Source of the DNA: Zeimonas sp050187175
GTDB lineage: Bacteria; Pseudomonadota; Gammaproteobacteria; Burkholderiales; Burkholderiaceae_E
Assembly (NCBI GenBank): GCA_050187175.1
Contig: JBFWXS010000010.1
Coordinates: 1 to 64,000, forward strand
Direction of reading: 5' to 3'
DNA length: 64,000 bases
Shown in pieces: positions 1 to 9,116 of this stretch. A model generated the notes under the pieces. It made no database searches, was not told where the DNA came from, and saw nothing but the letters and a program-made list of their open reading frames with translations. Position 1 is the stretch's first letter; each line of letters opens with the position of its first letter. A program made the position numbers and the translations under genes.

Positions 1-181
1 CGTCGCCCTGGCGCACCGACAGCCAGATCAGCCAGGCCAGCGGCAGGATCAGCAGAAAGAAGATCGACAGGGCCGCCGGCGCCGAGATCCCCCAGCGCCA
101 CGCTTCCCTGTGCCGCGGGACACTCCGCGGCAATCCGGCTCCGGCGCCGTTGCCCAGGCGCAGTTCGCTGGCATGGCTCAT
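1..181 (-). CDS. ABC transporter permease, N-terminal fragment (cut by window edge)
   Basis: Only the first 60 residues lie in the window; the gene continues beyond position 1. The visible part begins MSHASELRLG, has an arginine-rich cytoplasmic stretch, and then a hydrophobic first membrane segment (about residues 40-55, rich in L, I, F and A). This is how binding-protein-dependent inner-membrane permeases of the spermidine/putrescine (PotB/PotC-like) class begin. It starts 10 bp after the stop of the ATPase at 192-1337, so it should supply the channel for that ATPase and for the receptor at 9117-10181. The role rests mainly on context. Confidence 0.75.
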   Translation of the reverse strand, partial: MSHASELRLGNGAGAGLPRSVPRHREAWRWGISAPAALSIFFLLILPLAWLIWLSVRQGD

Positions 182-191
182 GATGGCTCCC

Positions 192-1337
192 TTACTCGTC
201 GTGAACCACGACGGTGTTGCCGACCTCTATGGCCAGCCGCAGCGGTGCCCCAACCTGCGGCACCGGACGGTTGCCGGACGAGTTCGACAGCCGCCGCATC
301 GAGACGCGCGAGCCGTCGGGCAGCCGCGCGATCCACAGCACGCTTTCGCCCTGGAACACGGCATCCTCGAAGGTGGCTGGCAGCAGGTTGAGCTCGCCGC
401 GCACCTCGTCATCGAACATCAGCTTCTCGGAGCGCAGCGCCAGCAAATGGCGGCGAGCCTCGGGCACCGGCCGCGCCGGCTTCAGCTGAACGCCCCCCAG
501 CCTGACCTCGTGCTCGCCGACCCGCTCGACCTCAAGCAGCATCGATTCGCCGATGAAATCCGCCACGAAAGCATTAGCCGGGTGTTCATAGATCGCCATC
601 GGGGCGCCCAGCTGCACGATGCGGCCCTTGTTCATGACGGCGATCCGGTCGCTCATCGTCAAGGCCTCGCGCTGGTCGTGCGTGACGTAGACCGTGGTCG
701 ACCTCAGCTTGTCGTGCAGCTTGCGCAGCTCGAGCTGCATGCGCTCGCGCAGCTGCTTGTCCAGCGCGGACAGCGGCTCGTCCATCAGGATGATGCTGGG
801 CTCGAACACGATCGCGCGCGCCAGCGCGACGCGCTGCCGCTGACCGCCCGACAGCTCGCTGATCCTGCGCCCGCCCAGCCCTTCGAGCTGGACCAGGCTC
901 AGCGCCCAGGCGACGCGCTCCTTCTGCTCCTTCTCGCGCACGCCGCGGATGCTGAGCGGAAACGCGACATTCTGCTGGACGTCCATGTGCGGGAACAGCG
1001 CGTAGTGCTGGAACACGACGCCGATGCCGCGCTTGTGCGGCGGCAGCGAAGACACGTCGACGTCGCCGAAACGGACGCTGCCTGAATCCAGCACGGCGAA
1101 GCCCGCCAGGATGTTCAGCAGCGTGGTCTTGCCCGAGCCCGACGGGCCGAGCAAGGTGAGGAACTCGCCCGATGCGATATCCAGCGACACCTCATCGAGC
1201 GCATTGAAGGTGCCGTAGCGCTTGCTGACATCAGAGATGGAAATACCGACGGATGTGGAGCGGGAGCTGACGGCCGACGACTGCGGCAGCGTTCCCGCGC
1301 GAGAGAGTCCTGGCGTGGCAAGAAGTTCGGATGTCAT
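192..1337 (-). CDS. ABC transporter ATP-binding protein, spermidine/putrescine (PotA) type
   Basis: A cytoplasmic ATPase of 381 aa that powers solute import. Visible motifs are Walker A GPSGSGKT (about residues 64-71), the Q-loop Gln near 110, signature LSGGQRQR (162-169), Walker B ILMDEP (183-188) and the H-loop VTHDQ (218-222). A C-terminal TOBE-like region (about 290-381) fits the PotA/FbpC/MalK branch. The first 30 residues are a non-conserved Ser/Thr-rich lead, so an internal start cannot be excluded. It lies 60 bp after the BKACE gene and 10 bp before the permease, at the distal end of the catabolic operon. The substrate is probably the compound that the operon degrades. Confidence 0.9.
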   Translation of the reverse strand: MTSELLATPGLSRAGTLPQSSAVSSRSTSVGISISDVSKRYGTFNALDEVSLDIASGEFLTLLGPSGSGKTTLLNILAGFAVLDSGSVRFGDVDVSSLPPHKRGIGVVFQHYALFPHMDVQQNVAFPLSIRGVREKEQKERVAWALSLVQLEGLGGRRISELSGGQRQRVALARAIVFEPSIILMDEPLSALDKQLRERMQLELRKLHDKLRSTTVYVTHDQREALTMSDRIAVMNKGRIVQLGAPMAIYEHPANAFVADFIGESMLLEVERVGEHEVRLGGVQLKPARPVPEARRHLLALRSEKLMFDDEVRGELNLLPATFEDAVFQGESVLWIARLPDGSRVSMRRLSNSSGNRPVPQVGAPLRLAIEVGNTVVVHDE

Positions 1338-1397
1338 CGCGCTCTCGAATTCTCGGGTTTGACGGAATGGGATGGAGGCGGATTCGCAGGGCCAGGC

Positions 1398-2330
1398 TCA
1401 GAACCCGACGTTCTGGGGACCCTTCAGATTCAGCAGCGCGCGGGTATCCGCCGGAGTGGCGATGTCGAGTCCCAGCTCGGTAATGATCGCCCGCACCTTC
1501 TCGACCTGCTCGCGGTTCGACCGGGCCAGCGCGCCCTTGCCTATCCACAGGCTGTCCTCCAGGCCGACGCGGGCGTTTCCGCCCATCACGACGGCCTGCG
1601 ACGCGATCCGCATCTGCGCGCTGCCGGCGCCGAGAACGGACCACAGATAGCTGTCGCCGAACAGCCGGTCGGCGGTCCGGCGCATGTGGCTGACGTCTTC
1701 CGGATGCGTGCCTATGCCGCCGCGGATGCCGAACACCGACTGGATGAACAGCGGCGGTTCGAGCAGCTTCCGTTCCAGGAAATGCGCCGCCGTGTACAGG
1801 TGGCCGATGTCGTAGCACTCCAGCTCGAAGCGCGTGCCGTTGCCGGCGCAGGACTGCAGGATGTAGGCGATGTCCTTGAACGTGTTCCGGAACACGCGGT
1901 CTTCGCTGCCCTCGATGTACGGCTTCTCCCAGTCGTAGCGCCAGTCCTTGTAGCGGTTCAGCATCTCGTACAGACCGAAGTTCATCGAGCCCATGTTCAG
2001 CGAGGCGACCTCGGGCTTCAGCTGCAGCGCCGGCTGCAGCCGCTCCTCGACGCCCATCGACGGCGCGCCGCCGGTGGTCAGGTTCAGCACGACATCGGAT
2101 TCGCTGCGGACCTGCGGCAGGATCTCCCTGAACAAACGCGGATCCTGCGACGGCCGGCCGTCGTGCGGGTCGCGCGCGTGCAGGTGCACGATGGACGCGC
2201 CGGCGCGCGCCGCCTCGATCGAAGCCTGCGCGATCTCGGCCTGCGTCACCGGCAGATACGCCGACATCGACGGCGTATGGATCGAGCCGGTGACGGCGCA
2301 GGTGATGATGACCTTCCTCGTCTGACTCAT
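1398..2330 (-). CDS. Beta-keto acid cleavage enzyme (BKACE, DUF849)
   Basis: BKACE enzymes are zinc-dependent and condense a beta-keto acid with acetyl-CoA, giving acetoacetate and a new acyl-CoA. The 310-aa protein begins MSQTRKVIITCAVTG. It carries the zinc-binding HLHARDP motif (His49 and His51), the NLTTGG loop and a FELECYD segment typical of the fold. The start was chosen because its ATG overlaps the SDR stop by 4 bp (ATGA, 2327-2330). A longer open frame upstream reads back into the SDR gene. The position after an SDR suggests that the dehydrogenase makes the beta-keto acid. Family members differ widely in substrate (3-dehydrocarnitine, 3-keto-5-aminohexanoate and others), so the substrate cannot be named. 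Confidence 0.88.
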   Translation of the reverse strand: MSQTRKVIITCAVTGSIHTPSMSAYLPVTQAEIAQASIEAARAGASIVHLHARDPHDGRPSQDPRLFREILPQVRSESDVVLNLTTGGAPSMGVEERLQPALQLKPEVASLNMGSMNFGLYEMLNRYKDWRYDWEKPYIEGSEDRVFRNTFKDIAYILQSCAGNGTRFELECYDIGHLYTAAHFLERKLLEPPLFIQSVFGIRGGIGTHPEDVSHMRRTADRLFGDSYLWSVLGAGSAQMRIASQAVVMGGNARVGLEDSLWIGKGALARSNREQVEKVRAIITELGLDIATPADTRALLNLKGPQNVGF

Positions 2331-3094
2331 GAGTTCTCCAGGTTTGCAGTGCCGGCGGCAGCCTTCACATCGTTGATGGTGATGTCCAGGCCGTGGAACT
2401 GGCGAGGCACCTGGTCGCACAGCCAGGCGATGGCGCGGCCCACGTTGGCCGCGGGGGCCAGGTCTTCACGCCGCAGCTTGCTGATCTCGTTCAGGCCGGC
2501 ACGGCGGATCTTGCCCTGCATCTCGGTATCCACGAAGCCCGGCTGCAGGCCGGTGGCGACGATGCCGTCGGACTCGTACTCGGCAACGATGGAGCGCGTC
2601 AGCATCCACAAGGCGGCCTTGGAACCGCAGTACGCGCTCCAGCCTATACGCGCGGTATGGGCGGCGCCGCTGGACAGGTTCAGCACGTAGCCGCCTCCGG
2701 CCGCGACCATGGCCGGCAGCACGGCATGCACCATGTGGTAGGCGCCGAACAGATTCACCTCGAACGCGCGGCGCCATTGCGCGGGATCGGTATCGGACAG
2801 CCTGCCGATCGGATCGACCTGCCCGGCATTGTTCACCAGCGCATGCAACGCACTGTGACGTTCGAGGGTTCGCGCGACGGCAGCGGCCACCTGCTCGGAG
2901 TCGGCAACGTCGCAGGCCTGCACCGAACAGTCGGCGGCACCCGCCTGCCGGACTGCATCCGCGACGGGTTTCGCCGCGTCGGGTGAACGCACGAACAGTA
3001 CCGGCGTCAGGCCGGCGCGCGCCAGCTCGACGGCCGCGGCGGCACCGATGCCCCGCCCCGCGCCGGTGACGATGACGACCTTCGATGGCTTCAT
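2327..3094 (-). CDS. Short-chain dehydrogenase/reductase
   Basis: This 255-aa protein is a classical NAD(P)-dependent alcohol/ketone oxidoreductase. It shows the TGAGRGIG nucleotide-binding turn (residues 10-17), NNAG (89-92), a catalytic Ser near 142 in NLSSG, and the YxxxK pair Tyr156/Lys160 in YCGSK. It overlaps the BKACE gene by 4 bp and follows RidA by 43 bp, so translational coupling with BKACE is likely. I infer that it oxidises a hydroxy-acid intermediate to the beta-keto acid cleaved by BKACE. Cofactor preference and substrate are not evident. Confidence 0.88.
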   Translation of the reverse strand: MKPSKVVIVTGAGRGIGAAAAVELARAGLTPVLFVRSPDAAKPVADAVRQAGAADCSVQACDVADSEQVAAAVARTLERHSALHALVNNAGQVDPIGRLSDTDPAQWRRAFEVNLFGAYHMVHAVLPAMVAAGGGYVLNLSSGAAHTARIGWSAYCGSKAALWMLTRSIVAEYESDGIVATGLQPGFVDTEMQGKIRRAGLNEISKLRREDLAPAANVGRAIAWLCDQVPRQFHGLDITINDVKAAAGTANLENS

Positions 3095-3137
3095 GGCTTC
3101 CAGTTCTCCGTAGAGCGGGGGCAGGCGCCCGCCGAAC

Positions 3138-3536
3138 TCATGCCGGCAGCTCGGCGATGCAGGACACCGCGATCATCGCGTTCGGCAGCAGCAGCTTCTC
3201 GACCTGGCAGACGGTCCGCGCCGGCGGCACGGCCTGGCCGGCATAGGCGCGGCCGACCTTGTCCATGACGTACGGATGCGCGAGGTCGGTGACGAACACC
3301 GTCTCGGAAACCACGTCCGCCAGTGAAGCGCCGAACTCGGCCAGCGCCTCCTTCAGATTCGCGTAGACGGCGTCGATCTGCCGCTCCAGATTGACCTCGC
3401 TGACCAGCGTCCCGTCCGCCCGCACCCCCATCGTTCCGGCCACGTGGATCGTCGAACCCAGCTTCACGGCCCGGCTGCCGGACCAGCTCTTGACGGTCTG
3501 GCTGCTCGCCGGCAGCGCGCGTTTGTCGCCTTTCAT
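3138..3536 (-). CDS. RidA/YjgF family protein, catalytic Arg retained
   Basis: A 132-aa cytoplasmic protein of the RidA family, trimeric enzymes that hydrolyse reactive enamines and imines to ketones and ammonia. The C-terminal PPARTV segment keeps the arginine (Arg107 here, Arg105 of E. coli RidA) needed for deaminase activity. It is 20 bp downstream of the Rieske gene and 43 bp upstream of the SDR. An imine intermediate in the operon's pathway is a reasonable inference. A paralogue at 10404-10793 in the divergent unit has Ser at this position. Confidence 0.87.
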   Translation of the reverse strand: MKGDKRALPASSQTVKSWSGSRAVKLGSTIHVAGTMGVRADGTLVSEVNLERQIDAVYANLKEALAEFGASLADVVSETVFVTDLAHPYVMDKVGRAYAGQAVPPARTVCQVEKLLLPNAMIAVSCIAELPA

Positions 3537-3556
3537 CGGAGTCGCTCCCTGTCGAT

Positions 3557-4564
3557 TTATTCAATGAATCCGGCCGAAGGATGCGCACGCGGATAGTTGC
3601 GCAGATAGCCGATGAACTTGGCCAGCGCCGTATCGGACTTGGTCAGCAGCCCATAGCGCGGACGCTGCATGGTGCTCAGGATCGGCCAGTCCTCGGACAC
3701 GATCTTGTCGCGCAGCGTGGTGAGCTTGTCGAGGAAGTCCTCGACTTCGGCGGCCTCGCCGGCCGACGAGGCCCGCGGCGTCGCGCTCACCATGAAGTTC
3801 ATCGAATTGTTGCCGGGCGTCGGGCATCCGGCATAGATGCCGGCCACCGTGCGGCCGTCGACGGCGCCCATGATGACGAACTTGTTGCTGCCGACCACGG
3901 CCAGCTGGTACTCCAGCGAGTAGCCTTCGGGCGGCACCATGTTGATCCGGTAGGCGACTCGGTAGGTCTCGACGATGGGCTCGGGATCCCTGTCGCCTTC
4001 GGGCTTCAGGCCATGGACGACCCGGAAGTGCTGGAAGTCGAAGGTGTTGCACATGAACAGCGCCGGATCGATCGGAAAGTCGCGGATCTTCACCGCGCGA
4101 ATGACGTGCGTCTGTTCCGAGATGTGCTGCAGCGGATGCTCGTACAGCGGCACTTCGCCGTTGAACGCCCAGATGATCCCGCCCAGTTCCAGCGTCGGGA
4201 ACTTGAACTGCGCCGCCGCCGGCGGAATCCGGTCACCGGTGGGAATGTGGTTGCACTTGCCGTCCTGCCCGTAGTGCCACCGGTGGAATGCACAGCGGAT
4301 GCTGTTGCCTTCGACGTTGCCGACCGACAGATCGGAGCCGAAGTGGCTGCAGTACGCGCTCATCACCGCAGCGACGCCGTTCTCGCCGCGGAACACGATG
4401 ACCTTGCCGCTGAGGAACGGCCGGCCGATGACCTGCCCGCGCTCGACCTCGGTCGACAGCGCGATCGGATACCAGCACTGGTCATACCCGCCCAGGCCTT
4501 GCGGGGGAATCACGTCGCGCCGCTTGCTGGCGACGTTGGCCGGTCTTGTTGCAATAGCGTCCAT
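3557..4564 (-). CDS. Rieske non-heme iron oxygenase, alpha subunit
   Basis: A 335-aa protein with an N-terminal Rieske domain carrying C-x-H-x16-C-x2-H (Cys72, His74, Cys91, His94) and a C-terminal catalytic domain with DFQHFRVVH (Asp176, His179, His184), the bridging Asp and two iron ligands of ring-hydroxylating oxygenases. Its length fits KshA/VanA-like mono-oxygenases, which act as alpha-only oligomers. No ferredoxin or reductase gene lies beside it, so electrons must come from elsewhere. It sits between the GntR regulator and RidA with 20-bp gaps. Hydroxylation or oxidative N/O-dealkylation of the operon substrate is plausible; the actual reaction is unknown. Confidence 0.88.
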   Translation of the reverse strand: MDAIATRPANVASKRRDVIPPQGLGGYDQCWYPIALSTEVERGQVIGRPFLSGKVIVFRGENGVAAVMSAYCSHFGSDLSVGNVEGNSIRCAFHRWHYGQDGKCNHIPTGDRIPPAAAQFKFPTLELGGIIWAFNGEVPLYEHPLQHISEQTHVIRAVKIRDFPIDPALFMCNTFDFQHFRVVHGLKPEGDRDPEPIVETYRVAYRINMVPPEGYSLEYQLAVVGSNKFVIMGAVDGRTVAGIYAGCPTPGNNSMNFMVSATPRASSAGEAAEVEDFLDKLTTLRDKIVSEDWPILSTMQRPRYGLLTKSDTALAKFIGYLRNYPRAHPSAGFIE

Positions 4565-4584
4565 GGTTCTCTCCTTGAGGGGCT

Positions 4585-5322
4585 CTATTCGACGAACTCA
4601 CCGTTCTTCAGGATCGTGTCGGCCGCATCGCTCAGATCGTTGCGAACGGCCTCCGCGGCGGCGACGGCGTCCCGCCGCCGCAGCGAGCGAAGAATCTCGA
4701 GGTGGTGCGACTCGGCGGCGTGTCCGCCTTCCGTCGAGTACGTCACCTGGTGCAGATAGGGGCCTGCCTGCACCCACAGGTTTTCGATGATGGGCATCAG
4801 CACGGCCGTTCCCGCCGCGCGGTACAGCCGGAAGTGGAAGGCCTGATTGGCCGACAGGAAGCGGCGCGTCTGGCCGGCCTTGATCCCTTCGTTCATCTCC
4901 TCGGTCGCCGCCATCATCACGCGGATGTCTTCCTCGGTGATGTGCGGCACCGCGCTGACCGTGACCATGGGCTCGAGCGACAGCCGGGCCTGCAGGATTT
5001 CCTGGAACTTGGCGCGCGACATCCGCGGTACGCTGATCGAGCGGCTCGACGGCGCCTGTTCGAGGACGCGCTCGGCCACCAGCCGGTGCAGCGCATCTCG
5101 GATCGGAATGACGCTGGTGCCGAACTCGGCGGCCAGCGAACGGATGGTGAACGACTGGCCGGGGATGTAGTGCCCGGCGATCAGCGCGTTGCGCATCTCC
5201 TGGTAGATCCATTCATGCAGGCTGGCGGCATGCTGACGCTTGTCCTCGCCGCCTGCCGGGGCATCGTCTCCGCTGCCTCCTTGCCATCTGAGGCTGGTAT
5301 TTTTCATGACTGACTCACCCAT
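4585..5322 (-). CDS. GntR-family regulator, FadR/FCD subfamily
   Basis: A 245-aa protein with an N-terminal winged helix (about residues 35-100; TSVIPIRDALHRL is the recognition region) and a helical FCD effector domain (about 105-235). The FCD domain retains NQAFHFRLY and SHHLEIL, where these proteins place metal- or acid-ligand-binding residues. It lies inside the operon, between the molybdenum hydroxylase large subunit and the Rieske oxygenase. It is the obvious candidate to control the operon from the repeated GATATAAC sites at 10259-10363. Met6 (5307) is an alternative start. Family members usually repress until a pathway acid binds. Confidence 0.86.
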   Translation of the reverse strand: MGESVMKNTSLRWQGGSGDDAPAGGEDKRQHAASLHEWIYQEMRNALIAGHYIPGQSFTIRSLAAEFGTSVIPIRDALHRLVAERVLEQAPSSRSISVPRMSRAKFQEILQARLSLEPMVTVSAVPHITEEDIRVMMAATEEMNEGIKAGQTRRFLSANQAFHFRLYRAAGTAVLMPIIENLWVQAGPYLHQVTYSTEGGHAAESHHLEILRSLRRRDAVAAAEAVRNDLSDAADTILKNGEFVE

Positions 5323-5336
5323 CCGGAAACGGAATC

Positions 5337-7715
5337 TCAGCCGCGTTTCGCCGCGGCGGTCTGAATGCCCTGCAGAACGAGCGATGGGCGCAACGGCAGG
5401 ACATTGACGTTGACGCCCACTCCCGACAGCGCGTCGGCGACGGCATTGGCGATCGCCGGCACCGCGCCGATCACGCCGCCCTCTCCCACGCCCTTGAACC
5501 CCCCCAGGCCGTCGATACCGGGTGTCTCGATGTGATGGATCTCGATCTTGGGCACGTCCATCGCCGTCGGCAGCAGGTAGTCCAGCAGATTGGCATTCAG
5601 CAGCTGGCCGTTGCCGTCGTAGACGAGCTCTTCCATCAGGACCTGCCCCAGACCCTGCGCGACACCGCCGCGGATCTGGCCATTGACGATGTCCGGATTG
5701 ATGATCGTGCCGCAGTCGTGAACCACGACGTAGCGCTCGATCTCGACGCGGCCGTCGCGCGCATCCACCGCCACGCAGGCGATGTGGACGGCATTGGCCA
5801 TGGCCGCGGGCGGATCGTAGATCGCGCTGGCCTCGAGTCCGAACGGCTCGCCGTCGCCGATCGCATCGGAGCTCAGCGAATAGGCCATCTCGGCGAGATG
5901 CCGGAACGGCACGTTGCGGCCCGGCACGCCGACGATCTCGGCGCGGCCTTCGCGCAGCACGATGTCGCCGGGCGAGGCCTCTAGGCAGGTCGATGCGATT
6001 CGCTTCAGCTTGGCCGTCAGCTCGGCCCCGGCCATGATCACCGCACCGCCGCTGGCGACGGCGCTGCGGCTGGCGATGGCGCCGCTGCCGTACGGCGTCA
6101 GTCCGGTGTCCCCTTCGACGATCTCGACGTCCTCCAGGCGCGCGCCGGTGTGCGTCGCCACCAGCTGCGCGAAGGTGGTCCGGTGGCCCTGGCCGGCCGC
6201 CGCCTGGCTGATGCAGGCGGTGATCGTGCCCGACGGCTCCATTCTCAGCGTCGCCGCGTCGAAGCCCGGCACCCGGCTCACGCCGCGCACGCGCCAGCCG
6301 CGCGTGCCGATGCCGGACACCTCGGTGAAATTGCCTATGCCTATGCCTCGGTACTTGCCGTCACGCAGTCTGTCCGGCGCCTGCGCTGCGCGATACCGGC
6401 GATAGTCGACCTGCTCGAGAGCCGTCGTCAGCGATCGCGTGAAGCTCGCCGAATCGAAGCGTATGCCGACCGCATTGGAGAACGGCAGCTGCTCGTCGCG
6501 GATCAGGTTGCGCATGCGGACGTCAGCCGGATCCAGCCCGAGCCGGACGGCGATGCGATCCATCATGCCTTCGATCGCGAAGAACGCGTTCGGCTGGCCG
6601 GTGCCGCGATATGCTCCGGTGGGACACGTGTTCGTGGCCACCGCGCGCACCCGATAGCGGTAGTTCGGTATGGCGTACGGCCCGAGCATCATGCGCACGC
6701 TGCCGAGCGGCTCGAGCTGGCAGCCGTACGGATAGGACGAATACGCGCCCGCATTGCTCAGGCAGTCCGCCTCCAGCGCCACGATGCCGCCGTCGCTGTC
6801 GACGCTGGCTCGCAGCGTGAACACTGCGTCGCGCGCGTGCGCACTGGTGAGCAGATCCTCGCGCCGGTCCTGTATCCACTTGACCGCGCGCCGGTGCTTC
6901 AGAGCCAGCGCCGCGACGACGTGTTCCTCGGGGTAGACGTGCGCTTTCATGCCGAAGCCGCCGCCGACGTCGGGCGTGATGACGCGAACCCGCGATTCGG
7001 ACAGGCCGGTGGATTCGGCGATCGCCGTCCTGGCGATATGCGGTACCTGCGTCGACGTGTAGACGGTCAGCCTGTCGCCGCCGCGGCTCGGGATGGCGAC
7101 GCAGCCGCGCGGCTCGATCGAGACGGCGGTGATGCGTCCGGCCCTGAAGGTTTCCTGCAGCTGCAGCCCGCCGGCACCGGCATGCGCGTCGAACGCCGCC
7201 GTCTCGAAGCTGGCCTCGAACAGCAGGTTGTCCGGCAGCTCGTCGTGGACGCGCGGCGCACCCGCCTGCGCGGCCTCGTCGACGGTGCAGACCTTGGGCA
7301 GCTCCGCGTACTCGACCAGCACCCGGTCGGCGGCATCCTGCGCCAGATAGGGGTTCTCCGCCAGCACGACGGCCACGGCCTCGCCGACGAATCGCACCCG
7401 GTCGACCGCCACGGCGGGTCGGTCGACGCTGCGGTAGCCCGGTGCGTCGATGCGCGTCTCGAGCGGCTTCAGCAGCCTGGCGAGCTCGGCGCCCGACAGC
7501 ACGTCGATGACGCCGGGCAGCGCGCGCGCCTCAGCGACGTCGATCGAACGCAGCTCGGCATGCGCCTCGGGGCTCAGCACGAAGGCCAGGTGCATCGTGT
7601 TGCGCGGCACGTCGACGTCGTCGAGAAACTGCCCGGCGCCGCGCAGCAGCGCCTCGTCTTCCCGCCGCGGCACCGACTCGCCGACGTATCCTTGTGCTTC
7701 GGTCTGCGCCATCAT
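5337..7715 (-). CDS. Molybdenum hydroxylase large subunit (xanthine dehydrogenase/CoxL family)
   Basis: The molybdopterin-binding catalytic subunit (792 aa) of a xanthine-oxidase-family hydroxylase, which inserts water-derived oxygen into a C-H bond, often next to a ring nitrogen or in an aldehyde. Visible segments include GGGFGMKAHVYPEE, AYRGTGQPNA and the terminal GVGEGG, whose Glu (about 745) is the catalytic base. AYRGTGQ, not AYxCSFR, means it is not form I CO dehydrogenase. The MMAQTEAQG start at 7715 has GGAAG upstream. A longer open frame to 8189 only overlaps the small subunit out of frame. No XdhC/CoxD-type maturation gene is visible nearby. Confidence 0.9.
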   Translation of the reverse strand: MMAQTEAQGYVGESVPRREDEALLRGAGQFLDDVDVPRNTMHLAFVLSPEAHAELRSIDVAEARALPGVIDVLSGAELARLLKPLETRIDAPGYRSVDRPAVAVDRVRFVGEAVAVVLAENPYLAQDAADRVLVEYAELPKVCTVDEAAQAGAPRVHDELPDNLLFEASFETAAFDAHAGAGGLQLQETFRAGRITAVSIEPRGCVAIPSRGGDRLTVYTSTQVPHIARTAIAESTGLSESRVRVITPDVGGGFGMKAHVYPEEHVVAALALKHRRAVKWIQDRREDLLTSAHARDAVFTLRASVDSDGGIVALEADCLSNAGAYSSYPYGCQLEPLGSVRMMLGPYAIPNYRYRVRAVATNTCPTGAYRGTGQPNAFFAIEGMMDRIAVRLGLDPADVRMRNLIRDEQLPFSNAVGIRFDSASFTRSLTTALEQVDYRRYRAAQAPDRLRDGKYRGIGIGNFTEVSGIGTRGWRVRGVSRVPGFDAATLRMEPSGTITACISQAAAGQGHRTTFAQLVATHTGARLEDVEIVEGDTGLTPYGSGAIASRSAVASGGAVIMAGAELTAKLKRIASTCLEASPGDIVLREGRAEIVGVPGRNVPFRHLAEMAYSLSSDAIGDGEPFGLEASAIYDPPAAMANAVHIACVAVDARDGRVEIERYVVVHDCGTIINPDIVNGQIRGGVAQGLGQVLMEELVYDGNGQLLNANLLDYLLPTAMDVPKIEIHHIETPGIDGLGGFKGVGEGGVIGAVPAIANAVADALSGVGVNVNVLPLRPSLVLQGIQTAAAKRG

Positions 7716-7747
7716 CGCTTCCGTTTCTGCGTTCAAGCGTTCCGCGT

Positions 7748-8233
7748 TCAAGCCTTGAGCCGCGAGACGTCTACGGACGCCTCCAGCACCGCCCTGACGA
7801 TGCCTTCGTAGCCGGTGCAGCGGCACAGGTTGTTGGCCATGGCCTGCCTGACCTCCTCTTCGTCCGGCTGCGGATTGCGGCGCAGATACTCTTCCGCCGT
7901 CATCAGGAAGCCCGGCGTGCAATAGCCGCATTGCAGCGCATGGTTGCGGTGGAAAGCAGCCTGCAGCGGATGCGGGCCGTCCTTCGCCAGCCCCTCGACA
8001 GTGGTGATCTGCGAACCGTTCACGGTCGCGGTGAAATGCAGGCAGCTGCGCGCCGCCTCGCCGTCGATCTGCACCGTGCAGGCGCCGCAGACGCCGTGTT
8101 CGCATCCGATGTGCGTGCCCGTCAGACCGAGCTCGTGGCGCAGGAAGTCGGCCAGCAGCAGGCGCGGCTCGACGTGGCGCTCGACCCATTGACCGTTCAC
8201 GCAGAGCCGGATCGGAATCAGTTCATGCGGCAT
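7748..8233 (-). CDS. Molybdenum hydroxylase [2Fe-2S] subunit (CoxS type)
   Basis: The 161-aa iron-sulfur subunit passes electrons from the molybdenum centre to FAD. It has both expected clusters: the plant-type ferredoxin set Cys44, Cys49, Cys52 and Cys64 (CEHGVCGAC), and the helical-domain set Cys102, Cys105, Cys137 and Cys139 (CGYC, CRC). It overlaps the FAD subunit gene by 11 bp and precedes the large subunit by 32 bp. The M-S-L order is usual for this three-subunit family. Confidence 0.93.
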   Translation of the reverse strand: MPHELIPIRLCVNGQWVERHVEPRLLLADFLRHELGLTGTHIGCEHGVCGACTVQIDGEAARSCLHFTATVNGSQITTVEGLAKDGPHPLQAAFHRNHALQCGYCTPGFLMTAEEYLRRNPQPDEEEVRQAMANNLCRCTGYEGIVRAVLEASVDVSRLKA

Positions 8234-9101
8234 GAGCGACCTCGTCGTGCAATGCCTGCGACAGCGCGCGCCGGGCGAGAACCGGCAGGATGCTTCTTCG
8301 ATATTCTGCGCTCGCGTGGATGTCGGCGCGCGGTTCGGTGCCGACGTCGGCGGCGGCGGCCGCGGCGGCGATCGCGGACTCCGACACCGGCCGGCCGAGC
8401 AGCGCCTGCTCCACCGCGCTCAAGCGCAGCGGTACGGCGCCGACGCCCATCGCGGCCAGCCGCACGTCCGTGCAGCGGCCCTCCCCGTCAATCTGCAGCT
8501 GCGCCGCCACGCCCGCTACCGCGAAGCCGTGCCGGCGGTTGCCGACCTCCGCGAACCCGACGCGGACCGGCTGCGCCGAGCGCGCGAACAGCACTGCCTC
8601 GAGCAGCTCCGTCGGCTCCATGCAGGTCGTCAGATCAGACAGGAAGAACTCCGCCGCCTGCACCTGGCGCGGACCGTCGGGGCCGCTCAGCAGGAACTGC
8701 GCATCCAGCGCCACCGCGACGCAGGGCAGCTCGGCGAGCGGATCGGCATGCGCCAGGCTGCCGCAGACCGTGCCTCGATTCCGGTTCGCCAGGCCGCCGA
8801 CCTGCGCGAGAGCCAGCGCGAGCAGCGGACAGCCTGCACGGACCAGCGGCGAATGCTGCACCTGGGCCTGGCGCGCCATCGCGCCGATCCGCAGCGCACC
8901 CGCCTCCTCGCGAACGTACTGCAGCGCCTGGCAGCCGTTCATGTCGACGATGACGGCCGGCTGCATGATGCGCATGTTCAGCAAGGGCACCAGGCTCTGC
9001 CCGCCCGCAAGCGGACGGGCATCGCTGCCATGCTGCGCCATCAAGGCCAGGATCTCCTGCGCGGAGTCCGGCCTGAAGTACTCGAACGGCGCGGGTTTCA
9101 C
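8223..9101 (-). CDS. Molybdenum hydroxylase FAD subunit (CoxM type)
   Basis: A 292-aa flavoprotein subunit of the hydroxylase at 5337-8233. The N-terminal FAD-binding loop AGGQSL (residues 32-37) and the second loop TVCGSLAHADP (about 110-120) are clear, and the C-terminal CO_deh_flav_C-like region follows. It is the second gene of the run, 15 bp after the solute receptor, and overlaps the [2Fe-2S] subunit start. The physiological electron acceptor cannot be read from sequence. Confidence 0.91.
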   Translation of the reverse strand: MKPAPFEYFRPDSAQEILALMAQHGSDARPLAGGQSLVPLLNMRIMQPAVIVDMNGCQALQYVREEAGALRIGAMARQAQVQHSPLVRAGCPLLALALAQVGGLANRNRGTVCGSLAHADPLAELPCVAVALDAQFLLSGPDGPRQVQAAEFFLSDLTTCMEPTELLEAVLFARSAQPVRVGFAEVGNRRHGFAVAGVAAQLQIDGEGRCTDVRLAAMGVGAVPLRLSAVEQALLGRPVSESAIAAAAAAADVGTEPRADIHASAEYRRSILPVLARRALSQALHDEVAHAA

Positions 9102-9116
9102 CGACGGCTTCCCGGT

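Noticed and set aside
7716..8189. Extension of the Mo-hydroxylase large subunit upstream to 950 aa
   Set aside because: The added part overlaps the [2Fe-2S] subunit gene in another frame and is arginine-rich; the ATG at 7715 has a ribosome site and gives the normal family length.
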